Of a stretch of DNA of 64,000 nt, positions 42,571 through 50,789 are shown piece after piece (within the stretch, counting starts at the first letter, position 1; every line of letters starts with the position of its first letter). Location of the stretch: the NCBI GenBank assembly GCA_025054715.1, contig JANWYH010000007.1:1-64000 (forward strand), in the 5' to 3' direction. Source of the DNA: Pyrinomonadaceae bacterium. Lineage in GTDB: Bacteria > Acidobacteriota > Blastocatellia > Pyrinomonadales > Pyrinomonadaceae. The notes below the pieces were generated by a model, which ran no database searches, had not been told where the DNA came from, and saw only the letters and a list, made by a program, of their open reading frames with translations. Position numbers and translations under genes: made by a program.

Positions 42571-43335
42571 ATGAAAGGATTAAGGTTTTTGCTAACAATT
42601 GTTTTGTTTTCTTCTTTCGTAATTGCTCAATCCGAGCAATCGAGTGATAAACAAGATAAACAAGCTAAATTAGAGCTACCTACCGTTAAGCAGATACTTG
42701 ATAAATATATCGAAGCAACCGGTGGGCGGAAAGCTAGAGAGGCAGTAAATACGATGGTCATTAAAGGTAAGGTAGAAATTTTGCCTGTTGGTCTAAAGGG
42801 TGATTTTGAATCTTATTCGGCTTTTCCAAATAAGCTATTTACTGCAATGAACATAGCCGGTTTGGGAAAAATGCTGGAAGTTTTTGACGGGCAAAGAGGT
42901 TGGTCTGTTGATCCAATGCGTGGAAAGGTAGAAAAGAAGGGAATGGAACTTCAACAAATTTCTATTCAGGCTATGCTGCATAAAGACATAAACCTAGACA
43001 AACTTTATCAGGATATGCAAGTTACAGGCGTTGAGAAAGTGGGTGATTCAGAGGCTTATGTCGTTGTCGGGAGAACTTCGAAAGAAGCTGATTTGTCTAG
43101 GTTTTACTTTGATAAAAGAACTGGTTTTTTGGTAAGACAGGACGAGGTTGTGTTTACGCAAGAAGGAAAATTTCCTTCAGTAATCTTTTATGAAGATATG
43201 AGAGATGTAAACGGCATAAAGGTTCCGTATAAGACGACGACAAGCTTAGCTGATACGATGAGAATCGTAATTACGGTTTCTTCTGTAGAGTTAAACGTGG
43301 AGATTGATGATAAAATTTTTGCTGAGCCTAAATAG
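42571..43335 (+). CDS. Exported LolA-like outer-membrane lipoprotein-sorting domain protein
   Basis: A 254-residue secreted protein with signal peptide (LRFLLTIVLFSSFVIAQ). The mature part begins PTVKQILDKYIEATGGRKA, a sequence form common in Acidobacteriota, followed by antiparallel beta strands (FDGQRGWSVDP, RFYFDKRTGFLVRQDE, YEDMRDVNGIKVPYKTT) of the LolA/LppX unclosed barrel type. It may carry a lipid or hydrophobic ligand across the periplasm (inference from fold). It begins 15 bases after the S41 protease stop behind GGGGG, so the two are probably one unit. Confidence 0.78.
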   Translation: MKGLRFLLTIVLFSSFVIAQSEQSSDKQDKQAKLELPTVKQILDKYIEATGGRKAREAVNTMVIKGKVEILPVGLKGDFESYSAFPNKLFTAMNIAGLGKMLEVFDGQRGWSVDPMRGKVEKKGMELQQISIQAMLHKDINLDKLYQDMQVTGVEKVGDSEAYVVVGRTSKEADLSRFYFDKRTGFLVRQDEVVFTQEGKFPSVIFYEDMRDVNGIKVPYKTTTSLADTMRIVITVSSVELNVEIDDKIFAEPK

Positions 43336-43340
43336 TCGAA

Positions 43341-43964
43341 GTGAGAGGGAGTTTTATAAGTTTTGAAGGTTTAGATGGTAGTGGAAAGTCAACACAGATA
43401 AGGCTGTTATCGATCGGTCTTAGAGAAGCAGGTTTTGATTGCATTGAAACTAGAGAGCCGGGTGGGACTTCGCTCGGAAGACTTCTCCGCTCGGCTTTCT
43501 TGGAAACAAAGGAAACCGTATCTCCGATTGCAGAGCTTTTGTTATTTTCAGCCGATCGTGCCCAGCATGTAAACATGCTCATAAAACCTTCTCTCGAACA
43601 AGGAAAAATAGTTCTTTCCGATAGGTTTGCAGATTCTACGATTGCGTATCAATGTGGAGGGCGAGAACTAAAAAGAGAAACCGTAGACTACTTGATAAAG
43701 ATAGCAACCGACGGGCTTAAACCCGATTTGACTATACTTTTAGATTTGCCAGTGGAAGAGGCGTTAAGAAGGAAAAATGCCGAAAATCGCATGGATTCTG
43801 AGAACGCTGAGTTTTATGAAAGAGTCCGCCAAACTTACTTAAAAATAGCCAAAGAAGAACCGGAAAGATTTAGGGTAGTTTCAGCGACTGGATCTGTTGA
43901 ACAGATAAACCAAAAATTACTCAGTATAGTTCTGGACTTTTTGCGCAGTAGATATGAGTTTTAG
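43341..43964 (+). CDS. tmk: Thymidylate kinase
   Basis: Phosphorylates dTMP to dTDP. A 207-residue P-loop kinase beginning at GTG 43341: FEGLDGSGKSTQI (Walker A), TREPGGTSLG (the DR/TRExGG dTMP-binding motif), DRFADSTIAYQCGGR and a short LID (RRKNAENRMDSENAEF) rich in basic residues. Ends in an 11-base overlap with holB, a common operon in bacteria that links dTTP supply and the clamp loader only by proximity. Confidence 0.95.
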   Translation: MRGSFISFEGLDGSGKSTQIRLLSIGLREAGFDCIETREPGGTSLGRLLRSAFLETKETVSPIAELLLFSADRAQHVNMLIKPSLEQGKIVLSDRFADSTIAYQCGGRELKRETVDYLIKIATDGLKPDLTILLDLPVEEALRRKNAENRMDSENAEFYERVRQTYLKIAKEEPERFRVVSATGSVEQINQKLLSIVLDFLRSRYEF

Positions 43965-44961
43965 TGATCTTATAGGAAATGAGGCAGTAAAGAAGATTCT
44001 AAAAGCATTTGCAAGAAAACGTAAATTGCCTCATGCCTTGCTTTTTACAGGTGAGGATGGAGTAGGAAAAAAGAGCTTTGCTATTGAGCTTGTTAGAGCG
44101 CTGTTTTGTCAAAATCAGATTGATGGAGAGAGTTGTTCGATTTGTCATGCTTGCAAAAAGATTCGGCTGAATATTCCTTCAGAAAAAGAAGATTTCAAGA
44201 AAGTCATATTCAGCAGTCATGGTGACTTTGGAGTAGTTCTACCGCAAAACAAGGTGATAAATGTTGACGCAATAAGAGATCTTGAAATGCAGACTCGTCT
44301 GAAGCCTTTAGAGGCGCAAATGCGAATTTTCATAATAGACGAAGCGGAAAAAATGACTTCTGCCGCATCAAACGCTCTTTTGAAAACTCTGGAAGAGCCA
44401 CCATCGACAAGTCACGTGATTTTAATTTCCTCGCATGCGAATCTGATTTTACCGACAATATTGTCAAGGTGCCAGATTTTAAGTTTTGCCCCAGTAGATT
44501 TTAAAGAAATGGCGGTTTTTCTTTCTCGAAAGAGGAAAATACCGCTCGAAAGTGCACAAGTTTTGGCTAGATGCGCAAAAAATGTGTCAAAGGCCCTTGC
44601 GGTTGATATTGAAGAATTTTTTGAGCGAAGAAAGCAAGTCTTAGAAGTTTTCAAGGCATCTGTAAACTCTGATTTTGTAACGCTTCTTGGTCTTACAGAA
44701 GGAATTAGCGATAGTATTGAAGAGTTTTTAGAGTTAATGCATGATGTTGCTCATGATCTTTGGATTATTAAGTTGGGCATATCGGACAAAATTTCCAATA
44801 CTGATTTAGAATCACAGCTTAGAACTATCGCTGAAAGAGTCAACGAGAAGACGATTCTAACTTGGCTAGAAGAAATTGAAGAACTAAGAAAGGCGATGCA
44901 GGTTAACCCGAATAAGAAGATTGCTAGCGACGCACTTTTTGTGAAGATGACCTATGGATGA
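43954..44961 (+). CDS. holB: DNA polymerase III delta' subunit
   Basis: Clamp-loader subunit of 335 residues. FSDLIGNEAVKKILKAFARKR, Walker-A-like GEDGVGKKSF, a four-cysteine zinc module (C-x8-C-x2-C-x2-C: CQNQIDGESCSICHAC), MRIFIIDEAEKMTSAASNALLKTLEEPPS (the DEAE box and SNALLKTLEEP signature; residues about 128-156) and ILSRCQIL. An insertion around 70-90 lengthens the zinc region. The intact P-loop is common in delta' of non-proteobacteria. It overlaps tmk by 11 and the next gene by 8 bases. Confidence 0.92.
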   Translation: MSFSDLIGNEAVKKILKAFARKRKLPHALLFTGEDGVGKKSFAIELVRALFCQNQIDGESCSICHACKKIRLNIPSEKEDFKKVIFSSHGDFGVVLPQNKVINVDAIRDLEMQTRLKPLEAQMRIFIIDEAEKMTSAASNALLKTLEEPPSTSHVILISSHANLILPTILSRCQILSFAPVDFKEMAVFLSRKRKIPLESAQVLARCAKNVSKALAVDIEEFFERRKQVLEVFKASVNSDFVTLLGLTEGISDSIEEFLELMHDVAHDLWIIKLGISDKISNTDLESQLRTIAERVNEKTILTWLEEIEELRKAMQVNPNKKIASDALFVKMTYG

Positions 44962-45379
44962 ATTGAAATTTTCTACTAAAGAAAGAATTGCTTTGGGTGT
45001 AGTTTTCGTAGGGATAACGCTAGCGGTGTTAGTTTTGTATCTTTTTGATCCTGAAAAAACTAGCATTTTCCCGAAGTGTCTTTTATACCAGCTTACTGGA
45101 TTTGCTTGTCCAAGTTGCGGTCTTACTAGAGGTTTTCATGCGCTCTTTCACGGTGATTTTTTAAGCGCCATAAATTACAACGCACTGATTCCACTTTATC
45201 TTGCAATTTTTATCGTAGTCTATGTAAATCTTTTGCTATCGGTCTTTACCGGAAGGGGATTTTCTTGGATTTTTAGCAAGAGGACTTATGCATTTTTTAT
45301 ATTCTTTCTGTTGGTCAATTTAATTTTCGGCATTTTACGAAATTTGCCTTTTCCACCATTTAGCTACCTTTATCCTTAA
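44954..45379 (+). CDS. DUF2752 membrane protein
   Basis: A 141-residue protein with three predicted spans and the DUF2752 signature LTGFACPSCGLTRGFHALFHGDF between the first two (residues 47-69), that is CPxCGxTR and a following aromatic/His cluster. Function of the family is not known to me; a metal- or redox-active cysteine pair near the membrane is suggested by the motif. It overlaps holB by 8 bases and the convergent ispG by 20 bases. Confidence 0.88.
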   Translation: MDELKFSTKERIALGVVFVGITLAVLVLYLFDPEKTSIFPKCLLYQLTGFACPSCGLTRGFHALFHGDFLSAINYNALIPLYLAIFIVVYVNLLLSVFTGRGFSWIFSKRTYAFFIFFLLVNLIFGILRNLPFPPFSYLYP

Positions 45380-46439
45380 GTTCTTGTCTTAAAATTTCGA
45401 CTTCTTTTATAAACTCTTCTACTATTTCCGAAGCTGAAACTTTTCGCATTGGGACGCCGTTTTTGAAGATCATACCGACTTGTCTTCCGAAGGTTACTCC
45501 TAGTTGTGATTCATGAGCTTCGCCTGGACCGTTGACTGCACAGCCCATTATCGAAAGATGTAGGGGTTCTTCTACATGTGCTAATCTTCGTTCAATTTCA
45601 GTGACTATTCCGACGAAATCATCAACATCAAGTCTGCCGCAAGTTGGGCAGGCTACAACGGTAATACCTCGTTTTCTAAGCTCTAAACTTCTTAAAATTT
45701 CCCATGCGACGCGCACTTCTTCTACTGGGTCGGCAGCTAAGCTCACTCGAATCGTGTCGCCTATACCTTCATGAAGCAATATGCCTAGCCCTATAGCTGA
45801 TTTGATTGTTCCACTAAAAGGCGTTCCGGCTTCGGTAACTCCAAGATGCAACGGATAATCTACTTTTGAAGCTATCAGGCGATATGCGGCAACAGTTCTT
45901 GCAACGTCAGAGGCTTTCAAGGAAATCACAATATCAGAAAACCCTAAGTCTTCCAAGATTTTTACATGTCGCATTGCAGATTCAACCATAGCCTCTGGTG
46001 TTGCAGAACCATATTTTTGTAATAGGTCTTTTTCGAGGGAGCCGCCATTTACTCCTATTCTTATAGGAACTTTTTGACTTTCTGCAGCACGGACAACTTC
46101 TCGAACACGCTCGATGGAGCCGATATTCCCGGGATTGATTCTTAGCTTATCAACACCGGCTTCAAGAGCCATTAGAGCCAGCTTATAATGAAAATGAATA
46201 TCGGCAACTAAGGGGACATCAGTTCTTTTTCGTATCTCTTTAAGAGCAGCAGCAGCCGCTTTGTCTGGAACAGCAACTCTAACAATCTCGCAACCCGCAG
46301 CAACCATCTCTTCTATTTGCTTGATAGTGGCTTCGACATCACAAGTATCTGTTTTAGTCATTGACTGGACGACTATCGGAGCTCCACCGCCGATTTGTAT
46401 GTTGCGGACTTTGACTGGTCTTGATTTTCTTCGTTCCAT
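45360..46439 (-). CDS. ispG: 4-hydroxy-3-methylbut-2-enyl diphosphate synthase
   Basis: Penultimate enzyme of the MEP isoprenoid pathway, a [4Fe-4S] protein. The 359 residues form the TIM-barrel part (PIVVQSMTKTDTCDVEATIKQ, LVADIHFHYKLALMALEAG, KLRINPGNIGS) and the Fe-S domain with ACPTCGRLDVDD and MGCAVNGPGEAHESQLGV, giving the three Cys ligands plus Glu. It is the short bacterial form without the plant-type insert. No Shine-Dalgarno: ATG 46439 follows a TAAGAT by 7 bases. Supplies precursors for the polyprenyl synthase at 36654. Confidence 0.96.
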   Translation of the reverse strand: MERRKSRPVKVRNIQIGGGAPIVVQSMTKTDTCDVEATIKQIEEMVAAGCEIVRVAVPDKAAAAALKEIRKRTDVPLVADIHFHYKLALMALEAGVDKLRINPGNIGSIERVREVVRAAESQKVPIRIGVNGGSLEKDLLQKYGSATPEAMVESAMRHVKILEDLGFSDIVISLKASDVARTVAAYRLIASKVDYPLHLGVTEAGTPFSGTIKSAIGLGILLHEGIGDTIRVSLAADPVEEVRVAWEILRSLELRKRGITVVACPTCGRLDVDDFVGIVTEIERRLAHVEEPLHLSIMGCAVNGPGEAHESQLGVTFGRQVGMIFKNGVPMRKVSASEIVEEFIKEVEILRQELKDKGS

Positions 46440-46446
46440 AAATTTT

Positions 46447-46476
46447 ATCTTACGTTTTCAGGCTAAAGGCTTGCAA
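46447..46476 (-). promoter_or_regulatory. Candidate ispG promoter
   Basis: On the minus strand TTGCAA (46476-46471), 18 bases, TAAGAT (46452-46447), 7 bases before the ATG. Fits the leaderless layout seen elsewhere in the window. Confidence 0.45.
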
Positions 46477-46524
46477 TTTTCTCATCAAATTTTCAGAAAA
46501 ATTTCATCTTAACTTAAAAAAGTA

Positions 46525-46553
46525 GTGACAAAACAGAAATTTCTTGTTACAAT
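46525..46553 (+). promoter_or_regulatory. Promoter of the small conserved gene at 46668
   Basis: GTGACA (46525-46530), 17 bases, TACAAT (46548-46553). The predicted 5' UTR is about 105 bases and contains a 7-bp hairpin, CTTCTGC/GCAGAAG (46592-46598, 46607-46613). Confidence 0.6.
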
Positions 46554-46667
46554 TTCTAGCGTAGTAGAAAATTAAATTCCCATAAATAGTGCTTCTGCTT
46601 TGTAAGGCAGAAGTGTACTGTAAAGCTCTAAAAACTTTCAAAAATAGGGAAGGAGAAGGAAAGAAAA

Positions 46668-46919
46668 GTGGTAGCCACAAGGCAGATGACTTTGCAGGAA
46701 AGAATATATCAAATTGATCACATTCAAGCTCGCCGATTCTCCAAGCTAACTGGTGAAGCGTTGGAGATAGCAACTGAAGGCATCATCCGCCATCTTCGTG
46801 CTTGTGCAAAAATGGACGTAAATCCAGATGCGTCCGCAGTTCGTGAAATAATAGACGACGCCCTAAATGGGCGAAGAGTCTTTGCTGAGTCGGTTGACGA
46901 CCTTAGTTCGGCGACTTGA
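46668..46919 (+). CDS. Small protein of unknown function
   Basis: An 83-residue, probably helical protein starting at GTG 46668 behind AAGGAGAAGG; ATG at residue 7 is an alternative. It has its own promoter, a 105-base leader and a strong terminator, so it is very likely expressed. The sequence (ERIYQIDHIQARRFSKLTGE, EIATEGIIRHLRACAK, ASAVREIIDDALNGRRVF) matches no family I recognise. The size and monocistronic setting recall RNA polymerase omega, but the omega N-terminal motif is missing. No membrane span or signal. Confidence 0.65.
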   Translation: MVATRQMTLQERIYQIDHIQARRFSKLTGEALEIATEGIIRHLRACAKMDVNPDASAVREIIDDALNGRRVFAESVDDLSSAT

Positions 46920-46947
46920 AAGCCTGGCAAGGTCTTATTTTTGAAAT

Positions 46948-46981
46948 AAAAAGGTCAGCTGCTTTTGCGGCTGACCTTTTT
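46948..46981 (+). terminator. Strong Rho-independent terminator
   Basis: AAAAAGGTCAGC (46948-46959) and GCTGACCTTTTT (46970-46981) pair fully; with three further inner pairs the stem reaches 15 bp around a TTTT loop. It ends the small gene at 46668-46919. Confidence 0.92.
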
Positions 46982-47010
46982 GTTATTATAACTTTTCAGG
47001 AGAGATTGCA

Positions 47011-47715
47011 ATGGATTACTCTGAATATTTTTTTCGCATAGAAAAGGTATTTCAGAAACATAGAAAGAACGCAATTTCTCTGACGCCGCTTGATTGGGAC
47101 ATAGTCGAGTCTTGGTTTAATAGAGGCATTCCATTGCATCTTATTTTGAGGGTTTTAGATGATTCTTTCAGCAAGCTCGATGAAAATCGTAAGAGAAAGC
47201 TGAACTCATTGAGATACTTTAGAAAAGAAGTAGAGCGGGTCTTCAAAGAATGGCTTTTTTCACAAATAGGGAGGCAACAAGAAGACAGTAGGTTTGAAGA
47301 TTTTGTTTTGCTACACCTACAGCAGAAAATAGAAGCTCTTAGTCATTCAATTGAAAGACTTCCGGACGTCGCCCTGAAGGAGTCGTTGGCGGAAGTTTTA
47401 TCGCGTCTGATAACGCTGAAGATGGAGATTGAAAATCAAACAAAGAATCACTTGAAAGGTGATCAGATCGAAAAGGAGCAAATGGAAAACTTGGAGTTTC
47501 ACCTAAAGGAACTTGATGAGGTTTTAACGAGAGTTATATTGGTAAATTCTGACGAGGAGCTAATAGAGAAGTGCAGAAGATGGGCTGAAAAGGAAGCTTA
47601 CAAGTATAAGCGAAAAGTGTCAAGAGAAGTTTATCAGAAAACTCTCGAAACTTTGTTCTTGAAAGCCTTAAGGGATGAATATAGACTGCCAAAGCTTGGA
47701 TTGTTTGAGCTTTGA
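47011..47715 (+). CDS. Conserved protein of unknown function
   Basis: A 234-residue, highly charged, helical protein behind AGGAGAG. The N-terminal third (SLTPLDWDIVESWFNRGIPL, HLILRVLDDSF, NSLRYFRKEVERVFKEW) has the W-x3-GIPL-x-(V/I)-L-(R)-x-(I/L)-D pattern with SLRYF that I associate with an unannotated family common in Acidobacteriota and Deltaproteobacteria. The rest is amphipathic helix with a basic C-terminus. Placed between a small unknown gene and an rRNA methyltransferase. A nucleic-acid role is a guess based on charge only. Confidence 0.75.
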   Translation: MDYSEYFFRIEKVFQKHRKNAISLTPLDWDIVESWFNRGIPLHLILRVLDDSFSKLDENRKRKLNSLRYFRKEVERVFKEWLFSQIGRQQEDSRFEDFVLLHLQQKIEALSHSIERLPDVALKESLAEVLSRLITLKMEIENQTKNHLKGDQIEKEQMENLEFHLKELDEVLTRVILVNSDEELIEKCRRWAEKEAYKYKRKVSREVYQKTLETLFLKALRDEYRLPKLGLFEL

Positions 47716-47739
47716 CGATTTCGCTGCAAAAGAAAAGTT

Positions 47740-48882
47740 ATGACGGAGATTTTGGAGCTGACAATAGAGAAGATAGTACCAGGTGGCTATGGTCTGGGAC
47801 ACGCTAACGGTTTTGCAGTCTTCGTGCCTTTAACAGCCGTAGGTGACAAGGTTAGAGCAAAAGTTGTAAAAAAGAGTGAAAAGTTCTATAAGGCTGAACT
47901 TGTTGAGATCATAGAAGCTTCGCCTTTTAGACAGAAGCCTCGATGTCAATATTTTGGTAACTGTGGCGGTTGTGATTTTCAGCATCTTAAGTATGAATTT
48001 CAGCTGAAGGCGAAAGTAGGAGTGATCTACGATTGTTTGAGAAGAATAGCAGGTATTAATTATGAAAATGAAATCCAGGTAATTCCTAGCTATGAGTTTG
48101 AATACAGACTTCGAGCTGAATGGCACGTTCGAGACGGTAGAATCGGTTATTTTCGTTATAACTCAAATCATCTTGTGGAGATAGAACATTGTTCTATTCT
48201 CGCGCCTCGTCTTCAAGAGCTTTTAACTGACTTACGTTACGGTAAGAAATACGAAGGTATTGAAAAAACTGAAATTGAGGTAATAACTGATGGGGATAAG
48301 ACTTCCGTGTTTTCAGCCCTAGAAAAAGAGCCATCTGATGTAGAACTGACTATTGGCAAAGAGCGTTATTTAGTAAATGCGAGATTGTTTTTTCAAGCAA
48401 ATCGTTATTTGCTAGTGGATATGCTCGACAGAACTGTAGGTGATGCTGGGGGTGAAAGATGCCTCGATCTTTACTGTGGAGTAGGATTTTTTACTTTGCC
48501 TCTTGCAAGAAGGTTCAAGGAAGTGTATGCAGTTGAGCAGGCGGGAGAGGCAATCGGATACGCCAGGCGTAACGCTGAGATGGCAGGGCTTAAGAACATA
48601 AAATTTTTCGCTCAAAAAGTAAGTAGCTTTCTTGACCGAAGTTTGCCTGAGCTTGACCTAGTTCTTTTAGACCCGCCTAGAACAGGAGCAGAAGGAAGGG
48701 TTATAGAAAAGATTATTTTTCTAGAGCCTGCTGAGATTTATTATGTGTCCTGTGACCCGGCGACGCTTGCTAGAGATTTGAAAAAGCTTGTTAAAAAATA
48801 TGGAATTTACTCAATTACTGCGATAGACCTTTTTCCGCAAACTCATCACATTGAAACAATCGTAAAACTTCGTAGAATATAG
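47740..48882 (+). CDS. 23S rRNA (uracil-5-)-methyltransferase, RlmD/RumA type
   Basis: Makes 5-methyluridine in 23S rRNA. The 380 residues comprise an N-terminal TRAM domain (LTIEKIVPGGYGLGHANGFAVF), a [4Fe-4S] cluster motif CQYFGNCGGCDFQH, and the Rossmann methyltransferase with CLDLYCGVGFFTLPLA, the AdoMet Glu loop YAVEQAGEAIGYARRNAE, LLDPPRTGAEGRV and the catalytic Cys in YVSCDPATLARDLKKL. It lacks nothing expected of the family. Which uridine is modified (RlmD or RlmC type) is not clear from sequence. Confidence 0.93.
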   Translation: MTEILELTIEKIVPGGYGLGHANGFAVFVPLTAVGDKVRAKVVKKSEKFYKAELVEIIEASPFRQKPRCQYFGNCGGCDFQHLKYEFQLKAKVGVIYDCLRRIAGINYENEIQVIPSYEFEYRLRAEWHVRDGRIGYFRYNSNHLVEIEHCSILAPRLQELLTDLRYGKKYEGIEKTEIEVITDGDKTSVFSALEKEPSDVELTIGKERYLVNARLFFQANRYLLVDMLDRTVGDAGGERCLDLYCGVGFFTLPLARRFKEVYAVEQAGEAIGYARRNAEMAGLKNIKFFAQKVSSFLDRSLPELDLVLLDPPRTGAEGRVIEKIIFLEPAEIYYVSCDPATLARDLKKLVKKYGIYSITAIDLFPQTHHIETIVKLRRI

Positions 48883-48894
48883 GTTTTGCGAGCT

Positions 48895-50088
48895 ATGAGA
48901 GATTGTTCGTCTGACAGTTCGCCACGAATTCTTGAACATAATCTTAATGATTATTTTCCGAGGCTTCTCAAGTTTAATTCGACCAAGGAACTGGAAAGAA
49001 GCGAGCTTTACGCTCTGATAAAACCCGAAGTTGAGCGAATACTAAATGCTGTAGTACAAGAAAGTTTCGCGCGGGCTTCTTCAGGAGCTGATCGCGTTCG
49101 AGCTTTAGCTTGGAATCTAGAGCGCGGGACTTTTTTTGAGGGGATAGTGGAAGCTTTTAAGAAAGAAAAATACCTAGCAGATAGAGATGTTTTACTTTTG
49201 ACGGAGCTTGACTACGGGATGGCACGTAGCAAAAACCGCTTTGTCGCTAGAGAATTAGCGCTAGAGCTTGAAATGAATTATGTATTTGCTCCTGTTTATA
49301 TTGCTTTGCAAAAGGGAAGCGGAATTGAGAAATTTGTCGAGGGTGAAAACACGAAATCAATACATGGACTTGCTCTTTTATCGAAATGGCCTATAAAGAA
49401 TGTTCGAACGGTTCCGCTTCCAAATGGAAAGGACAAGATGAAAGGAGAAGAAAAGAGAATTGGCTATCTTCGTGCTCTCATAGCTGAAATCGAACACCCT
49501 GTCGGCACTTTTCGCGCTGTCACAACTCATTTAGACGCTCATTGTTCAAGAGAGCACAGAAGGCGGCAGATGCAAATAATTCTTGATTACTTGGAAAAAT
49601 TGCCAAGAATGCCAACCGTAATAGGCGGAGACTGGAACACTACGACTTTTAATTCTCAGAATGCAACAAGAGCAATACTAGGTTACTGGCGCAGAGTTTT
49701 AATGGGGATTAAGAACGTAGTCGAAAATCATTTTCCATACCCAGATAGATACTTTGAGAAAAAATTGTTTGAAGAGTTAGAGAAAAGAGGTTATAGATAC
49801 AAGGAATTTAATGAAGAAGGTGTTGGTACTTTACACTACGATATTAGTAGTATAGAGAAAAACACCAATTTAAGAGACTGGGTGCCTGCTTGGTGTTTCC
49901 CGTTTATTTTTTGGGCTGCAGGTCGTGTTGGTGGTCGCGTTTCAGTCAGACTTGATTGGTTTGCTGGCAGAGACATTAAAATCGTCGGCAAGCCGAAAAC
50001 TATCTCAAAGCTTTTCGACAGAAGTGGAAATCCTTTATCAGATCATGACGCAATAGCAATGGATTTTGTTCTAGAAACTGAAAACTAA
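48895..50088 (+). CDS. Endonuclease/exonuclease/phosphatase-family protein
   Basis: A 397-residue DNase I-fold hydrolase. Motifs: RALAWNLERG (metal Asn), LLLTELDYG (metal Glu), GLALLSKWPI, TTHLDAHCSREHRRRQM (His), PTVIGGDWNTTTF (Asp-x-Asn) and NPLSDHDAIAMDF (catalytic Asp-His). An insertion of about 130 residues between the last two motifs (rich in aromatic residues, with a hydrophobic WCFPFIFWAAG) is unusual and may contact membrane or lipid. Substrate unknown: nuclease, phosphoinositide-like or sphingomyelinase-like activities all occur in the family. Start ATG 48895 chosen over TTG 48886. Confidence 0.85.
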   Translation: MRDCSSDSSPRILEHNLNDYFPRLLKFNSTKELERSELYALIKPEVERILNAVVQESFARASSGADRVRALAWNLERGTFFEGIVEAFKKEKYLADRDVLLLTELDYGMARSKNRFVARELALELEMNYVFAPVYIALQKGSGIEKFVEGENTKSIHGLALLSKWPIKNVRTVPLPNGKDKMKGEEKRIGYLRALIAEIEHPVGTFRAVTTHLDAHCSREHRRRQMQIILDYLEKLPRMPTVIGGDWNTTTFNSQNATRAILGYWRRVLMGIKNVVENHFPYPDRYFEKKLFEELEKRGYRYKEFNEEGVGTLHYDISSIEKNTNLRDWVPAWCFPFIFWAAGRVGGRVSVRLDWFAGRDIKIVGKPKTISKLFDRSGNPLSDHDAIAMDFVLETEN

Positions 50089-50125
50089 ATTCTTATTTTC
50101 CCGAAGCTTTTGTTATAATCACTAG

Positions 50126-50465
50126 AAAAAGAGGTTGAAACGGTTGACAAAACTAACATAATAAGCCTTAGCAGCGAGCCATTGGTTTGAGGGTTTGTAA
50201 GCAGGACGGGAGGAGGGGTGGTAAGTGGAAGAAAGAGGCGATGGCAAGTTGCTGAGGTAGCCCTTAGCTTTCCTGTTCTTGAAGAGCCCTTTGCGATGGA
50301 TTTCTTTTTGCTAACTAGTTGTTTAGATGACTGGGGTAGGAAGGCGAAAGGGTTAGTTCCTGCTGATGCAGGGGCTATGGCTGACCGAAAGCCGCCAGTC
50401 AGCATGGGTCAGTCTGAAAGGGCGGGGTACAAATACACTGACCTAAGGTGTATGTTGAACACTTT
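50126..50465 (+). ncRNA. Candidate structured RNA of unknown family
   Basis: The 394 bases between genes (50089-50482) contain no credible protein gene. TATAAT at 50114-50119 predicts a start near 50126. By eye the RNA folds into: an 11-bp helix (50165-50175 with 50248-50258, three G.U) stacked after a 2x2 loop on a 7-bp helix (50178-50184 with 50239-50245); a helix 50287-50294 with 50344-50352 with one bulge; a 10-bp hairpin with TGAT loop (50354-50377); GCTGAC/GTCAGC (50380-50403); GGTCAGT/ACTGACC (50407-50443); and AAGGTGT/ACACTTT (50445-50465). The first domain encloses a G- and purine-rich loop. No RNase P, tmRNA, SRP, 6S or known riboswitch motif was recognised. It may be free-standing or the leader of 50483. 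Confidence 0.5.
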
Positions 50466-50482
50466 AGTCAATTAGGGGCTTT

Positions 50483-50731
50483 ATGGAAGTATCATTTTGT
50501 AAAACTTTTAGTGTTGATTTTGAAAATTTCAAGTATCAAACCGTTAACAGCGAAAATGGGAGGGCAACAGTTATAAAATTTCCCATCGACGAAAGCAAAT
50601 ACGCTCCTGGCGATGTTGTCGTTGTGTTAAGGGGAAGCGAGGTTGTATTTCATGGTCTTATAAGGACGATAGAAGAAGGATTAGCCTTAGCGTCTGATCC
50701 GAGAGGTTCACTTCTGCCCGCCGAGAGTTGA
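50483..50731 (+). CDS. Small beta-rich protein of unknown function
   Basis: An 82-residue protein whose ATG follows AGGGG (50474-50478). VSFCKTFSVDFENFKYQTVN, KFPIDESKYAPGDVVVVLRG and VVFHGLIRTIEEG suggest a compact beta barrel, perhaps ASCH- or SH3-like, although no signature is firm. It lies directly downstream of the candidate structured RNA, which could be its regulatory leader, and 58 bases before nadK. Not recognised; translation is plausible from the Shine-Dalgarno and amino-acid composition. Confidence 0.6.
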   Translation: MEVSFCKTFSVDFENFKYQTVNSENGRATVIKFPIDESKYAPGDVVVVLRGSEVVFHGLIRTIEEGLALASDPRGSLLPAES

Positions 50732-50789
50732 GTTCTAAGCTTTGAATAATTTTGTATCTTTAGGAGAAAAGGCTTAAGCTATCTTCAGA

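Noticed and set aside
46668-46919. RNA polymerase omega subunit (rpoZ)
   Set aside because: Size and setting fit, but the conserved omega N-terminal NR(F/Y)-x-LV motif is absent.
50144-50172. TTGACA before the structured RNA
   Set aside because: No -10 box at the right distance (CTTAGC). The TATAAT at 50114 is the better candidate.
50218-50475. An 85-codon open frame inside the structured intergenic region
   Set aside because: Composition is unlike neighbouring proteins, it starts at a GTG inside a G-rich helix loop, and it lies across several RNA helices. Treated as chance.
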